DNA of 64,000 nt from Pseudobacter sp051955275 (GTDB taxonomy: Bacteria > Bacteroidota > Bacteroidia > Chitinophagales > Chitinophagaceae), in assembly GCF_051955275.1 (NCBI RefSeq), contig NZ_JBQCGW010000261.1, positions 7,518 to 71,517 of the forward strand, written 5' to 3'. The position numbers and the translations under genes are program-made. The notes beneath the pieces were generated by a model, which saw only the letters and a list, made by a program, of their open reading frames with translations, was not told where the DNA came from and ran no database searches. Positions 1 to 8,335 of the stretch are shown here, piece after piece. Every line of letters starts with the position of its first letter. Within the stretch, counting starts at the first letter, position 1.

Positions 1-676
1 CGATAATGGAATCATGTCCGATATGCACCTGGTTATCCATTTTTGTACCGCGGCCGATCCTGGTATCGTGGCTCACACCCCTGTCGATCGTACAGGATGC
101 CCCGATCTCCACATCATCTTCAATCACTACCCTTCCCCCGCTCTCCATACGCTTGTACCACACGTCGCGGTCCTTCTTTGTATTGTAGTAAAAAGCATCT
201 GACCCGATCACCGAGCCAGCCTGAATCACCACGTTGTTACCGATCACTGTATGATCCAGGATGGTTACGCCTGGATGGATGCGGCAATTGCTGCCAATGG
301 TTACATTGTTCCCCACATATGCATTGGGTGCAATCCAGCTGCCTTCTCCTATGATGGCAGAATCACTTACTGCTTTGGTAGAAGGAACAAAAGGGCGGAA
401 ATGATTTACGAGCGTCTGATAGGCTTCAAAAGGACTGTCTGTGATCAATAATGCTTTCTCCTCAGGGAAGCTGGTTTCTTTATTGATGATTATAAAGGAA
501 GCTGCTGAATTGATACACTTATCGTAATACTTAGGGTGATCTACAAACACCAGATCGCCGGGCTCTACCCTGTGAATCTCATTGATGCCTGTTGCCTGTG
601 CCGTGGTATTGCCAACCAGCCTAGCGCCAATCAGATCAGCTATCCATTGCAATGATACCGGTGATGGAAATTTCAT
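1..676 (-). CDS. lpxD: LpxD, UDP-3-O-acylglucosamine N-acyltransferase (3' end cut by window edge)
   Basis: Transfers a hydroxyacyl chain from acyl-ACP to the glucosamine 2-amino group in lipid A synthesis, in the cytoplasm. About 225 residues are visible. The first ~100 form the LpxD uridine-binding domain (starts MKFPSPVSLQWIADLIGA), followed by left-handed beta-helix hexapeptide repeats such as VTIGSN, VIGNNV and VEIGAS. The end reaches NQVHIGHD, where LpxD proteins carry the catalytic His. The start at 676 fits family proteins and lies about 14 nt after a TATTTTTG box. An in-frame ATG at 802 would add 42 hydrophilic residues that look unlike LpxD. Bacteroidota often carry two lpxD-like genes, so this may be the second copy. 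Confidence 0.9.
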   Translation of the reverse strand, partial: MKFPSPVSLQWIADLIGARLVGNTTAQATGINEIHRVEPGDLVFVDHPKYYDKCINSAASFIIINKETSFPEEKALLITDSPFEAYQTLVNHFRPFVPSTKAVSDSAIIGEGSWIAPNAYVGNNVTIGSNCRIHPGVTILDHTVIGNNVVIQAGSVIGSDAFYYNTKKDRDVWYKRMESGGRVVIEDDVEIGASCTIDRGVSHDTRIGRGTKMDNQVHIGHDSII

Positions 677-690
677 ATCGGGAATTTGCG

Positions 691-698
691 CAAAAATA
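691..698 (-). promoter_or_regulatory. -7 promoter box for lpxD
   Basis: On the minus strand this reads TATTTTTG, an exact match to the Bacteroidota -7 consensus TAnnTTTG. Only 14 nt separate it from the lpxD ATG, so the leader would be about 9 nt. No TTG -33 element sits at the usual distance; the nearest is about 25 nt away. Confidence 0.5.
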
Positions 699-930
699 CA
701 ATACGTTTTGTTCACTGCATCATCAACTATCGTTTCCGGAAACACGGATGCTGTCAGTGTTTCTGCTGCAACAATTTCGTTTGTATCATCAGCGTTATTC
801 ATTTGCCATTGCAAAACACCAGCTCGGTTTCTTTACATACTCCCGTTTTCCTCTCCACATTTTCCACAGTATTAAAAAAAATGTGAATAAAATTTATTCA
901 AAAATTTTTCCAGTTAGAGAAAATTATTTT

Positions 931-938
931 TAATATTG
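931..938 (+). promoter_or_regulatory. Putative -7 box for the pseudouridine synthase leader or a small RNA
   Basis: TAATATTG matches TAnnTTTG at seven of eight positions. Transcription would begin near the GGG at 943-945 and run through both leader hairpins before the ATG at 1021. Confidence 0.4.
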
Positions 939-984
939 TGTAGGGAAATTTATTTCCCGGTACTTACTAACCCATCTACATAAT

Positions 985-1016
985 AAATCTCCCGAATCAT
1001 CGGGAGATTTTTTTTT
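985..1016 (+). terminator. Intrinsic terminator/attenuator immediately before the pseudouridine synthase gene
   Basis: A perfect 11-bp stem, AAATCTCCCGA (985-995) with TCGGGAGATTT (1000-1010) and loop ATCA, runs into a T tract to 1016. No plus-strand gene lies upstream for it to end, so it is either an attenuator for the next gene or the end of a ~70-nt RNA starting near 944. The GGGAG inside its 3' arm is the only purine-rich ribosome-binding candidate for the next gene. Confidence 0.7.
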
Positions 1017-1020
1017 GAAT

Positions 1021-1611
1021 ATGCTTCAATATTTCATCATCTACAAACCATTTCAGGTACTCTCACAATTTACCTCAACCGAAGGTAAAGCAACATTGCA
1101 TGATCTCTTCAAAGTAGCGCCGGACGTGTATCCTGTAGGAAGGCTGGATTATGATAGTGAAGGCTTGTTATTACTCACGAATGATAAACAGGTTAACCAT
1201 TTGTTATTGCATCCTGACTTTGCACATGAGCGGGAATACTGGGTGCAGGTAGAAGGAAACATCACAGAAGATGCAATTATGGAGTTGAGCCGGGGAGTCA
1301 GTATCACCATCGATGGAAAGATCCACCGGACCAAACCTGCCCGGGCCATCCCCTTTTCTGAAGAACCTCCTGTTCATCCCCGCAATCCCCCCATCCGCTT
1401 CAGACAAAATATCCCTACCAGCTGGCTGAGCCTCTCGCTTACCGAAGGCAAGAACAGGCAGGTAAGAAGGATGACGGCTAAAACAGGCTTCCCAACATTG
1501 CGGCTTATACGATACCGGATCGGCACCCTCACCATCAGGGATCTTCAACCAGGAGAAATGATGGAGCTCAACAGAAATACTTTTTATAAAGGCACAGGCA
1601 TTGGCCGCTGA
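1021..1611 (+). CDS. rluE: RluE-type rRNA pseudouridine synthase
   Basis: Converts a uridine in large-subunit rRNA to pseudouridine (U2457 in the E. coli RluE case). At about 196 residues with no S4 domain it matches the short RluE-like branch of the RsuA family. The catalytic motif is VGRLDYDSEGLLLLTND, with the nucleophilic Asp in GRLD, and a later conserved block is EGKNRQVRRM. The ATG at 1021 (protein begins MLQYFIIYKPFQVLSQF) is preferred over a TTG two codons earlier that lies inside a T run. The start lies directly behind a terminator-type hairpin, suggesting attenuation. The exact target nucleotide is inferred from the family. Confidence 0.88.
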   Translation: MLQYFIIYKPFQVLSQFTSTEGKATLHDLFKVAPDVYPVGRLDYDSEGLLLLTNDKQVNHLLLHPDFAHEREYWVQVEGNITEDAIMELSRGVSITIDGKIHRTKPARAIPFSEEPPVHPRNPPIRFRQNIPTSWLSLSLTEGKNRQVRRMTAKTGFPTLRLIRYRIGTLTIRDLQPGEMMELNRNTFYKGTGIGR

Positions 1612-1662
1612 ATGTCAGGCCTATTAACAATTTCGTTACCTTGCTGTAAAATCGAGATACTT

Positions 1663-2538
1663 ATGTTGAAATCAATGACCGGATTTGGAAGAACAGAGCA
1701 ATCCATAGGTGATAAAACTTTCCTCGTAGATATAAAATCGCTGAATGGAAAACAGTTTGAACTATTTCTGAAAATGCCGGCGTTTCTGAAACCCTTTGAA
1801 TTTGATATCAGGGCGCTCTTATCCGAAAAACTCGGACGTGGCAGCGTTGACTGTACCATCAGCCTCAAGGAAAGCGGCAGCTCAAAACCTGTGAGCATTA
1901 ATACCGCCCTGGCAAAAACTTACTATCGCTCCATCGCCGAATTATCCAAAGATCTCAACCTCGATCCCTCCAGCATCCTCAGCAGCCTGCTGAAACTGCC
2001 GGAAGTTATTACCCCCACCAGCGATACGCTTACCGATACTGAATGGGAATCTTTTAAAACACTTATTCTCGCCGCTGTAGGTTCACTCAACCAGCACCGT
2101 CAGGAAGAAGGCAAAATGCTTGAAACCGACCTCCGCCTCCGCATCAGCAATATTGAAAGACTGCAACAGGAAGTGATAGCGCTCGAGCCCCTTCGTAAAG
2201 TAAAGATCCGCGAAGGTCTGGTGAAAGTCCTGGAAGATAACGTTGGAAAGGAAAACTATGACCCCAACCGCCTGGAACAGGAACTGATCTATTATATCGA
2301 AAAGATCGATCTCAGCGAAGAACAGACCCGCCTCAAAAACCACTGCGAGTATTTCAAGCAGGTACTGGACGAAGCAGAAGACAGCAAAGGCAAGAAGTTA
2401 TCCTTCATCCTCCAGGAAGTAGGACGTGAGATCAATACCACGGGTGCCAAGGCCTATGACTCCACCATCCAGAAAGCCGTTGTGCAGATGAAGGACGAAC
2501 TGGAAAAAGCAAAGGAGCAGGTCCTGAACGTACTGTAA
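1663..2538 (+). CDS. yicC: YicC-family endoribonuclease
   Basis: YicC-family protein of 291 residues, usual length. It opens with the family signature MLKSMTGFGR and ends with the conserved DUF1732 region, including KGKKLSFILQEVGREINT and a final basic/acidic helix. E. coli YicC is reported to be an RNase affecting small-RNA turnover; the cellular role in Bacteroidota is not established. The ATG at 1663 is chosen because the signature begins there, not at an in-frame ATG 17 codons upstream. It lies 51 bp after the pseudouridine synthase gene and 24 bp before gldH, so co-transcription is possible. Confidence 0.9.
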   Translation: MLKSMTGFGRTEQSIGDKTFLVDIKSLNGKQFELFLKMPAFLKPFEFDIRALLSEKLGRGSVDCTISLKESGSSKPVSINTALAKTYYRSIAELSKDLNLDPSSILSSLLKLPEVITPTSDTLTDTEWESFKTLILAAVGSLNQHRQEEGKMLETDLRLRISNIERLQQEVIALEPLRKVKIREGLVKVLEDNVGKENYDPNRLEQELIYYIEKIDLSEEQTRLKNHCEYFKQVLDEAEDSKGKKLSFILQEVGREINTTGAKAYDSTIQKAVVQMKDELEKAKEQVLNVL

Positions 2539-2562
2539 TTTTATATTTATAAAAATTTCCCC

Positions 2563-3048
2563 TTGAAAAAACAAGGCTCCGCCAGCATCCTGTTGCTCTT
2601 ACTGACCGGCATTCTGCTGAATGCCTGTTCCGTAAGGACCGACCTCTTCGAAAAAAACGTTGCCATCCCCAACCATTCCTGGAGCAAAAGCTTCAAGCCG
2701 GAGATCACCGTAAATATCGAAGACACTATTTCACGGTACCATATTTACGCAGTGATCCGCCATACGGATGCATACCGCTACAAAAACCTGTGGATGAATG
2801 TTGGTATCCAGAACCCTGCCGGAGAAGTCAATACCCACCAGCTGGACCTTCTGCTGGCAACGGATGATAAAGGATGGCTCGGCTCCGGGATGGACGATAT
2901 CTTTGAACAACGCATCCGCATCACCGACAAAGAGAAACCCGTTCCCCTCCGTGCAGGCACCTATAAATTCACCCTGCAGCAAACCATGAGGGAAGACCCG
3001 CTGGAAAATGTAATGAATGCAGGTATCCGCATCGAAAAAGCCAAATGA
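2563..3048 (+). CDS. gldH: Gliding motility lipoprotein GldH
   Basis: A 161-residue lipoprotein matching the GldH family, which is required for gliding/type IX secretion function in Flavobacterium. It has a lipoprotein signal peptide ending LLNAC, then the family core with DLFEKNVAIPNHSW, a conserved beta-rich middle (YRYKNLWMNVGIQ) and GTYKFTLQQTMREDPL near the end. The start codon is TTG at 2563; no better start precedes the signal peptide. It ends 3 bp before the sensor kinase gene, so it probably shares a transcript with the two-component pair. Confidence 0.85.
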   Translation: MKKQGSASILLLLLTGILLNACSVRTDLFEKNVAIPNHSWSKSFKPEITVNIEDTISRYHIYAVIRHTDAYRYKNLWMNVGIQNPAGEVNTHQLDLLLATDDKGWLGSGMDDIFEQRIRITDKEKPVPLRAGTYKFTLQQTMREDPLENVMNAGIRIEKAK

Positions 3049-3051
3049 TGA

Positions 3052-4029
3052 ATGAAAGCTTCCCGTAAAAGCAAGTTGTTCCTGGCCAGCATTGTCTACT
3101 GGATACTGCTGACCTATATCATTGCCGCACTGATCTTCTGGTTCATTGCACTCAACAGGCAGGTGGAACAGATGGCCACTCACAAACTGGAAGAACTGGT
3201 ACTGGATGATCCCGCCTATCTGACCAAATACGAAAAGATAATTGACGAAAAGAAAAGGAAGAACACCCAATACACCGGCGAAGGCGCCACCTTTCTGGTT
3301 CTCACACTCGTGGGGGCACTCTTTGTTTACCGGGCCGTTCGCAAACAGATCAAACTTCAGCAGCAGCAGCAACATTTCATGATGGCCGTCACTCATGAAC
3401 TTAAAACACCCATCGCCGTTGCCAAACTCAACCTGGAAACCCTGCTCAAGCACCAGCTCGACGAAACCAAAAAGCAGAAGCTGCTCTCCATGACCCTGGA
3501 AGAGACCAACCGCCTCAACACCCTCGCCAATAATATCCTGGTTTCCTCACAACTTGAAGGAGGCCGCTACAGCATCGCCCGCGAAGAAATAGACCTCAGC
3601 TCCCTGATAAAATCAGCCACACAGGATTTCTGCAACCGCTTCCCTGCCAGGCAATGGGTCACCAATATCCAGCCGGATATTGAATTCACCGGCGACTCCC
3701 TGCTCCTGCAGATCCTGGTGAACAATCTGCTGGAGAATGCCGTTAAGTATTCGCCGAAGACAGCCAGCATCGAATGCAGGCTGTTCACAAAAGGCAGGCA
3801 CCATATTATGCTGCAGGTTGTTGACGAAGGTCCGGGCATACCCGATAACGAAAAGAACAAAGTGTTTGAGAAATTCTATCGTATCGGTAACGAAAACACC
3901 CGCGTGGCCAAAGGCACAGGTCTCGGCCTCTTCCTCTGCCGGAAGATCGCTGAAGACCAGCATGCCACCATCCGCGTCACCGATAATGCGCCTACCGGTT
4001 GTATATTTACGGTGAACTTCACTTTGTAA
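3052..4029 (+). CDS. Membrane sensor histidine kinase
   Basis: Senses an unknown signal and phosphorylates the adjacent OmpR-type regulator. Visible order: transmembrane segment (~8-33), short extracytoplasmic loop (~34-75), second transmembrane segment (~77-93), DHp domain with phospho-acceptor His115 in HELKTP, then HATPase with N box NNLLENAVKYS, G1 DEGPGIP and G2 GTGLGL. The 325-residue protein has a very small sensor loop and no obvious HAMP or PAS domain. Its ATG is 3 bp after gldH and its stop is 9 bp before the regulator start. Confidence 0.93.
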   Translation: MKASRKSKLFLASIVYWILLTYIIAALIFWFIALNRQVEQMATHKLEELVLDDPAYLTKYEKIIDEKKRKNTQYTGEGATFLVLTLVGALFVYRAVRKQIKLQQQQQHFMMAVTHELKTPIAVAKLNLETLLKHQLDETKKQKLLSMTLEETNRLNTLANNILVSSQLEGGRYSIAREEIDLSSLIKSATQDFCNRFPARQWVTNIQPDIEFTGDSLLLQILVNNLLENAVKYSPKTASIECRLFTKGRHHIMLQVVDEGPGIPDNEKNKVFEKFYRIGNENTRVAKGTGLGLFLCRKIAEDQHATIRVTDNAPTGCIFTVNFTL

Positions 4030-4038
4030 TTGAAAAGC

Positions 4039-4740
4039 ATGAGCACAAAAACATCCATACTGCTGGTAGAAGACGAAGAAAATCTCCACGACGCCCTGAA
4101 GCTGAACCTGGAACTCGAGGGCTATGAAGTTACCTCAGCCTTCACAGGCAGTGAGGCCCTTCAGAAAGTGCAGGGAGAGTATTTCGATCTCATCATCCTG
4201 GATGTAATGCTCCCAGAACTGGATGGCATCACCGTTACGGAAACCATCCGTGTACAGAATAATGAAGTGCCCATTCTCATCCTCTCCGCAAAAAATGCCA
4301 GTTCAGACCGCGTGCTCGGCCTCAAGAAAGGAGCGGATGATTATCTCACCAAACCCTTTAACCTGGAAGAACTACTGCTGCGTGTAATGAAGCTCATCAA
4401 TAAGAACAAGAAGATGCAGGAGAAGGACACCGTAGGCGATAATTACAGCTTCGGAAGCAATACGCTCGACTTCAAGGCACAAGAGGCCATCACCCGCAAG
4501 GGAGAGCGCATCCAGCTCAGCAAGAAGGAAGCCATGCTGCTGAAACTGCTGATAGAAAACAAGAACGAAGTAGTACCCCGCGAGAAGATCCTTCAAACGG
4601 TCTGGGGTTATAACGTTTATCCAACTACCCGCACCATCGATAATTTCATTCTCAACTTCAGAAAGTATTTTGAAGAGGACAGCCGCAATCCGCAGTACTT
4701 TCACTCCGTGCGCGGCGTAGGTTACAAGTACACAGAATAA
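4039..4740 (+). CDS. OmpR/PhoB-type response regulator
   Basis: Partner of the upstream kinase. The 233-residue protein has a receiver domain (LLVEDEEN, acceptor Asp55 in LIILDVMLPELDG, Lys in DYLTKPF) and a C-terminal winged-helix DNA-binding domain (LSKKEAMLLKLLIENKN, VRGVGYKY). ATG at 4039 is chosen over TTG at 4030. The stop abuts, without overlap, the stop of the convergent batD. Targets are unknown. Confidence 0.93.
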   Translation: MSTKTSILLVEDEENLHDALKLNLELEGYEVTSAFTGSEALQKVQGEYFDLIILDVMLPELDGITVTETIRVQNNEVPILILSAKNASSDRVLGLKKGADDYLTKPFNLEELLLRVMKLINKNKKMQEKDTVGDNYSFGSNTLDFKAQEAITRKGERIQLSKKEAMLLKLLIENKNEVVPREKILQTVWGYNVYPTTRTIDNFILNFRKYFEEDSRNPQYFHSVRGVGYKYTE

Positions 4741-6204
4741 TCAGGCTTTGGGATGCAGCCCATCAAGCACCCTGCGTGCACCATCCAGCAGGATGCGGGG
4801 ATCGCTTTGCTCATGCTCGGGCACATACAATGCCCATTCGCAGGTATTCAGTAAATGCAGAAGTTGTTGTACCAATGTTTCATCCACACCCTGCATGTAC
4901 AATCTGGCTGCCACATTCTGCTTGTTGAGCAGGGAAGGCGGGATCTCACACCTGGTGGCTGCCATATTCCACAATACATGTTGTATCTCGTGATAGAAGA
5001 GTTTCATGTTACCACTCTGCAGCGATTCCCTGGCAGTAGCCAGCTGCTCGTCAGCACCGGGAATTGCAGGCGCTGGTTTCACAGGAACTGCAGGCACAAG
5101 CTCCGGCTTTTTCTTTCCCATCTGAATGAACTGGTAAGTGAGCCAGCCTGCAATGATAAGAACCACCAGACCGAACCAGTAGATATGACGCGGAATACCC
5201 GGCTCACCCACATTTTTCAGGGCGCTGTTCCGAAGCCTGGCCGTGCTCTCCGACTCACCGGCCACCACATGCAGCACCACGGGCGTGCTGAGCGCTTCTT
5301 TGTAGTGCTGTTGCTGCGGATCGAAGTAGGCCAGTGAAGCTGCGGGGATCACAATATTTCCCGTATCCGGCGCAGCAAAAGAGTATTCAAATGTTTTGGA
5401 GCCGCTTAGCGGAAAACTGAACCTGTCCACCATCTCCCGTACGGATGGATCAGCTGTATCCACCCCCTCAGGCCAGCGGATCTCCGGTGGCGTAAGCAGG
5501 TTCAGATTGCCCGATCCTTCCACCACCACTTTCACTTTCACCAACTCACCCTGATGTATAGCCGTATCCGGCCCCATCACTACCACCCTGTATTTTCCTA
5601 CAGCACCGGTATAATGATCAGGCTGTCCTTTTACAGGCAGCGGTTTAACATGCACCGTTACCGGTTCGGAGCGCAATGTCAGCCGTTCATTCAGCACGGA
5701 AGGACCTGAACCGATATTGATCTTTACAAAATGAATGATGCTTTCCACTTCGGCGGGATCAAGTACAAAGCTTCCTTCCTGCAATGGAAACAATTGTACC
5801 TTACGAATGAGATTCACATAGTAAGGCATACCATTGAGCATTTCAACCGTAGGCTTGCTATCATAACTGTCCACCATTTCAAGCACGCTGAAACCCGTAA
5901 AGGACGGCCGTTTCATCACCTGGGAGCTGGTATTGAGCCTGGAATAAAGCTTGTACACTACTTTCAGCGGCTCGCCCACTACCGGATTGGTTTTGCTTAC
6001 TTCCACCCGCAGCAGTAATCCCTTTTTTATCTTTTGCTCCAACACTTCTCCCGGGTATAAGATCGATGCAGCTTCAACATCCGGGTCCTCATTCTGCTCA
6101 TTGGCAATGCCTGTCCGCTGGGCTATTGGCAACTGCGCAGACAGATCAGCACTGCAAAAGCAGCAACAGATCAGCAATAAGAAGTATAAAAGTTTGGTGT
6201 TCAT
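4741..6204 (-). CDS. batD: BatD-like membrane-anchored protein
   Basis: BatD-family protein of about 487 residues. It has an N-terminal signal peptide (LLYFLLLICCCFC), a BatD beta-sandwich region including SKTNPVVGEPLKVVYKLYSR and SFTGFSVLEM, a second repeat (GPDTAIHQGELVKVKVVVEG), a single transmembrane segment (IYWFGLVVLIIAGWLTYQF, ~350-372) and a helical cytoplasmic tail. Bat proteins are associated with stress tolerance and MoxR-type ATPases, but no batA, batB, batC or moxR is nearby. The start at 6204 gives a clean signal peptide; an upstream in-frame ATG at 6252 adds an unlikely basic extension. Confidence 0.8.
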   Translation of the reverse strand: MNTKLLYFLLLICCCFCSADLSAQLPIAQRTGIANEQNEDPDVEAASILYPGEVLEQKIKKGLLLRVEVSKTNPVVGEPLKVVYKLYSRLNTSSQVMKRPSFTGFSVLEMVDSYDSKPTVEMLNGMPYYVNLIRKVQLFPLQEGSFVLDPAEVESIIHFVKINIGSGPSVLNERLTLRSEPVTVHVKPLPVKGQPDHYTGAVGKYRVVVMGPDTAIHQGELVKVKVVVEGSGNLNLLTPPEIRWPEGVDTADPSVREMVDRFSFPLSGSKTFEYSFAAPDTGNIVIPAASLAYFDPQQQHYKEALSTPVVLHVVAGESESTARLRNSALKNVGEPGIPRHIYWFGLVVLIIAGWLTYQFIQMGKKKPELVPAVPVKPAPAIPGADEQLATARESLQSGNMKLFYHEIQHVLWNMAATRCEIPPSLLNKQNVAARLYMQGVDETLVQQLLHLLNTCEWALYVPEHEQSDPRILLDGARRVLDGLHPKA

Positions 6205-6216
6205 TCTGATGGTAAA

Positions 6217-6224
6217 CAAATTTA
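6217..6224 (-). promoter_or_regulatory. -7 promoter box for batD
   Basis: Minus strand reads TAAATTTG, an exact TAnnTTTG match 12 nt before the batD ATG, implying a leader of only a few nucleotides. A TTG lies about 25 nt further upstream, longer than usual spacing. Confidence 0.5.
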
Positions 6225-6263
6225 ACTGATGCCGGGCTCGATTACTAATCAAAACACCGTTAA

Positions 6264-6771
6264 ATGTCGGTTAAAAGGATGAGTGGCAATCTGCACGGAA
6301 AATTAGCAGGACATCCCTGTACAGAAGATGCCGTGATGCACCGGACAGGCAATGAAACGCAGATCCTGCAACAGAAAGCGGCCTGCGCCCTCAGGCCCCC
6401 GTTCAATAGTGTCGTTGACCCAATCGAGATCGCCATTGGTAATGGGATCGGAGGCAGTGTGGCGCAGCCGGGCATGGCGGAGATCATTCCGGATACCCCA
6501 CTCGATAACCGTTATATTGTGGATGATGCATATCGTCTTTCCGTACTGTTAGTACCGGTCATCAACAACCGAAAAATGATTGGCGTGATCAACAGTAAGC
6601 GTACACAAAAAGATTTCAATACCGCAAAAACACCTGCAGGTACGCACCACTATCGCCAGCATCGTTGAAGACAACGGCATCGGCCGCCTTGCTGAAGTGA
6701 AAGACAGGTTCAACGCTGACGGTACTGCAGCAGGAACCACGGTTACATTGCAGGTTTACATAGTCAGTTAG
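6264..6771 (+). pseudogene. Remnant of a GAF-domain LytS-type sensor histidine kinase
   Basis: The first ~115 codons resemble the GAF domain of Bacteroidota sensor kinases: LQQKAACA, VDPIEIAIGNGIGGSVAQ, AEIIPDTPLDNRYIVDDAYR and a degraded VPVINNRKMIGVINS. Around 6625-6630, in a run of five A, the frame shifts by one; the other frame continues KHLQVRTTIASI and joins directly to VEDNGIGRLAEV, the kinase G1 box, then GTAAGTTVTLQVYIV, a typical kinase C terminus, ending at TAG 6771. The phospho-acceptor helices and most of the ATPase domain are missing. This is a gene broken by deletions plus a frameshift. It lies 35 bp upstream of an intact LytTR regulator, its probable former partner. Confidence 0.82.
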
Positions 6772-6806
6772 TACCCAGGCCTCAACAAATTCCTTAACTT
6801 CGGATT

Positions 6807-7553
6807 GTGATAAAAGCTGTGATCATAGACGATGAACCGGCGGCTGTGAATACTTTACAGCTGATGCTGGAACGCTATGTTCCGGAAATAAGCCAGGTCA
6901 AAACTTCCAATGACCCGGCAAAATCCATCCAGCTCATTAAAACTTTCAGACCACAACTGGTTTTCCTGGACATTCAGACGCCCCTGATGAATGGTTTTGA
7001 ATTACTGAATAAGCTTGCGGACATCCAGTTGAATATCATCTTCACCACTGCGAATCACAAATACGCCATCGAAGCATTACGCTTCAGCACGCTCGATTAC
7101 CTGCAGAAACCCATTGAAGCGGAAGAGCTGCGCCAGGCCGTGGACAGGTTCATGACGCGTACAGTGGTGGCGCCCAGTCAGCATACACTCTACAAGAACC
7201 TGCTTCACAATATTGCTGCGCAGGACAAAAGAGATTTCAGACTGGCACTGCCAACCAGTGAAGGCACTTACTTTTTCGATCCGGAAGAGATCATCCGCCT
7301 GGAAGGAGAGATCAATTACACCTGGTTCCACTTCAGAAACAGGAAGCCCCTGCTTATCTCCAAAACATTGAAGGAATACAAAGAGATCCTGAAAGACCAC
7401 GGTTTTCTGCGCATCCACAAATCACACCTCGTCAACAAACTGCATGTGGTGAATTATACACAGAATGGTACACTCACCCTGAGCGACCGTTCACAGGTTG
7501 ATATTTCAAGAAGAAGAAAGGAGATTATCCTTGAAGCACTGAAGCTGAAATAA
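6807..7553 (+). CDS. LytTR-family response regulator
   Basis: A 248-residue regulator with a receiver domain (AVIIDDEPAA, acceptor Asp55 in LVFLDIQTP, Lys in DYLQKPI) and a C-terminal LytTR DNA-binding domain (IIRLEGEINYTWFHF, FLRIHKSHLVN, ISRRRKE). The start is GTG at 6807, where the receiver signature begins. The kinase that should sit upstream is a pseudogene, so this regulator is now an orphan unless another kinase phosphorylates it. It ends 1 bp before the convergent SDR stop codon. Confidence 0.92.
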   Translation: MIKAVIIDDEPAAVNTLQLMLERYVPEISQVKTSNDPAKSIQLIKTFRPQLVFLDIQTPLMNGFELLNKLADIQLNIIFTTANHKYAIEALRFSTLDYLQKPIEAEELRQAVDRFMTRTVVAPSQHTLYKNLLHNIAAQDKRDFRLALPTSEGTYFFDPEEIIRLEGEINYTWFHFRNRKPLLISKTLKEYKEILKDHGFLRIHKSHLVNKLHVVNYTQNGTLTLSDRSQVDISRRRKEIILEALKLK

Positions 7554-7554
7554 A

Positions 7555-8256
7555 TTACAGATCCCCCAGTTGCGGACGCATTATGATATCCTCCACGCAG
7601 GCCTGCGGGCTCAGCTGTGATGCTGTATGGATCATTGCGGCAATATCACGGGCCGTCATGATACGTTCCGGATCCACGCCGCTGCCAGCCCATGAATTTG
7701 TATAGGCAGCGCCAGGATAAACAGCAGTTACCTTGATACCGTGCGGCTTCATTTCTTCGCGGAGATTGCGGCTGAATCCTGCCAACGCATATTTACTGAT
7801 ACTGTAAGCACCTCCATTTGGATAAGCATGGAGGGATGCAATAGAGCATATATTGAAGATATGCCCCTGCTTACGCGCCATCATAGAGGGGATCAGGGTA
7901 CGTGTAAGATGATAGGCGCTGTAGAGATTTACTGCCATCATTCTTTCAAGTACTCCTTCCGGCTCATTGTGCACGCTGCCTGGCTCAAAGAGGCCGGCAT
8001 TGTTCACCAGCACATCCACGGGCTGGTTGTAATCCAACACCCACTTGCCGAAAGCTTCGGCTTGCGATTGAACACTCAGGTCAGCTGGCATGGCCCTGAT
8101 GCTTCGTTCCGGGTAATGCTGCATCAATGCTTCAACGGTTTTGTAAAGATCCATTTCATTGCGGCTGCACAGGAAAAGGTCATGCCCCTGTACGGCAAAC
8201 GTTTCTGCTATAGCTCTTCCAAACCCCCTGGAAGCACCGGTGATCACAATATTCAT
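7555..8256 (-). CDS. Short-chain dehydrogenase/reductase
   Basis: A classical NAD(P)-dependent SDR of 233 residues. It has the cofactor motif TGASRGFG near the N terminus, NNAG at 85-88, and the catalytic Ser138, Tyr151 and Lys155 (YSISK). This is a usual length for FabG/YdfG-type reductases. The substrate cannot be read from the sequence. It stands alone, convergent with the LytTR regulator and divergent from the HAD phosphatase. Confidence 0.9.
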   Translation of the reverse strand: MNIVITGASRGFGRAIAETFAVQGHDLFLCSRNEMDLYKTVEALMQHYPERSIRAMPADLSVQSQAEAFGKWVLDYNQPVDVLVNNAGLFEPGSVHNEPEGVLERMMAVNLYSAYHLTRTLIPSMMARKQGHIFNICSIASLHAYPNGGAYSISKYALAGFSRNLREEMKPHGIKVTAVYPGAAYTNSWAGSGVDPERIMTARDIAAMIHTASQLSPQACVEDIIMRPQLGDL

Positions 8257-8323
8257 GTTTCAGCAATTTTGTGTAACGAAGTAAGGATATTTCCGGGTTT
8301 CCGGCTACTAAATTTCAGTGTCG

Positions 8324-8331
8324 TATTTTTG
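8324..8331 (+). promoter_or_regulatory. -7 promoter box for the HAD phosphatase
   Basis: TATTTTTG exactly matches TAnnTTTG and ends only 4 nt before the ATG at 8336. Transcription would therefore begin at or within the start codon, suggesting a leaderless mRNA. Confidence 0.5.
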
Positions 8332-8335
8332 CAGT

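Larger units (their letters stand above)
677..1020. other. Divergent intergenic region lpxD / pseudouridine synthase gene
   Basis: No convincing gene lies in these 344 bases. The lpxD side holds its promoter box. The other side holds a plus-strand -7-like box (TAATATTG, 931-938), a hairpin GGGAAA/TTTCCC (943-948 and 953-958), and a perfect 11-bp terminator-type hairpin (985-1010) with a T run ending 4 nt before the downstream ATG. The middle (about 805-930) is AT-rich and shows nothing else I can name. Confidence 0.6.

Noticed and set aside
677..802. In-frame 42-codon extension of lpxD from an ATG at 802
   Set aside because: The added residues look unlike LpxD and the -7 box lies inside the extension, favouring the start at 676.
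582..933. Plus-strand open frames overlapping the lpxD 5' end and its upstream region
   Set aside because: They overlap a clearly recognised lpxD on the other strand or AT-rich intergenic DNA and show no family features.
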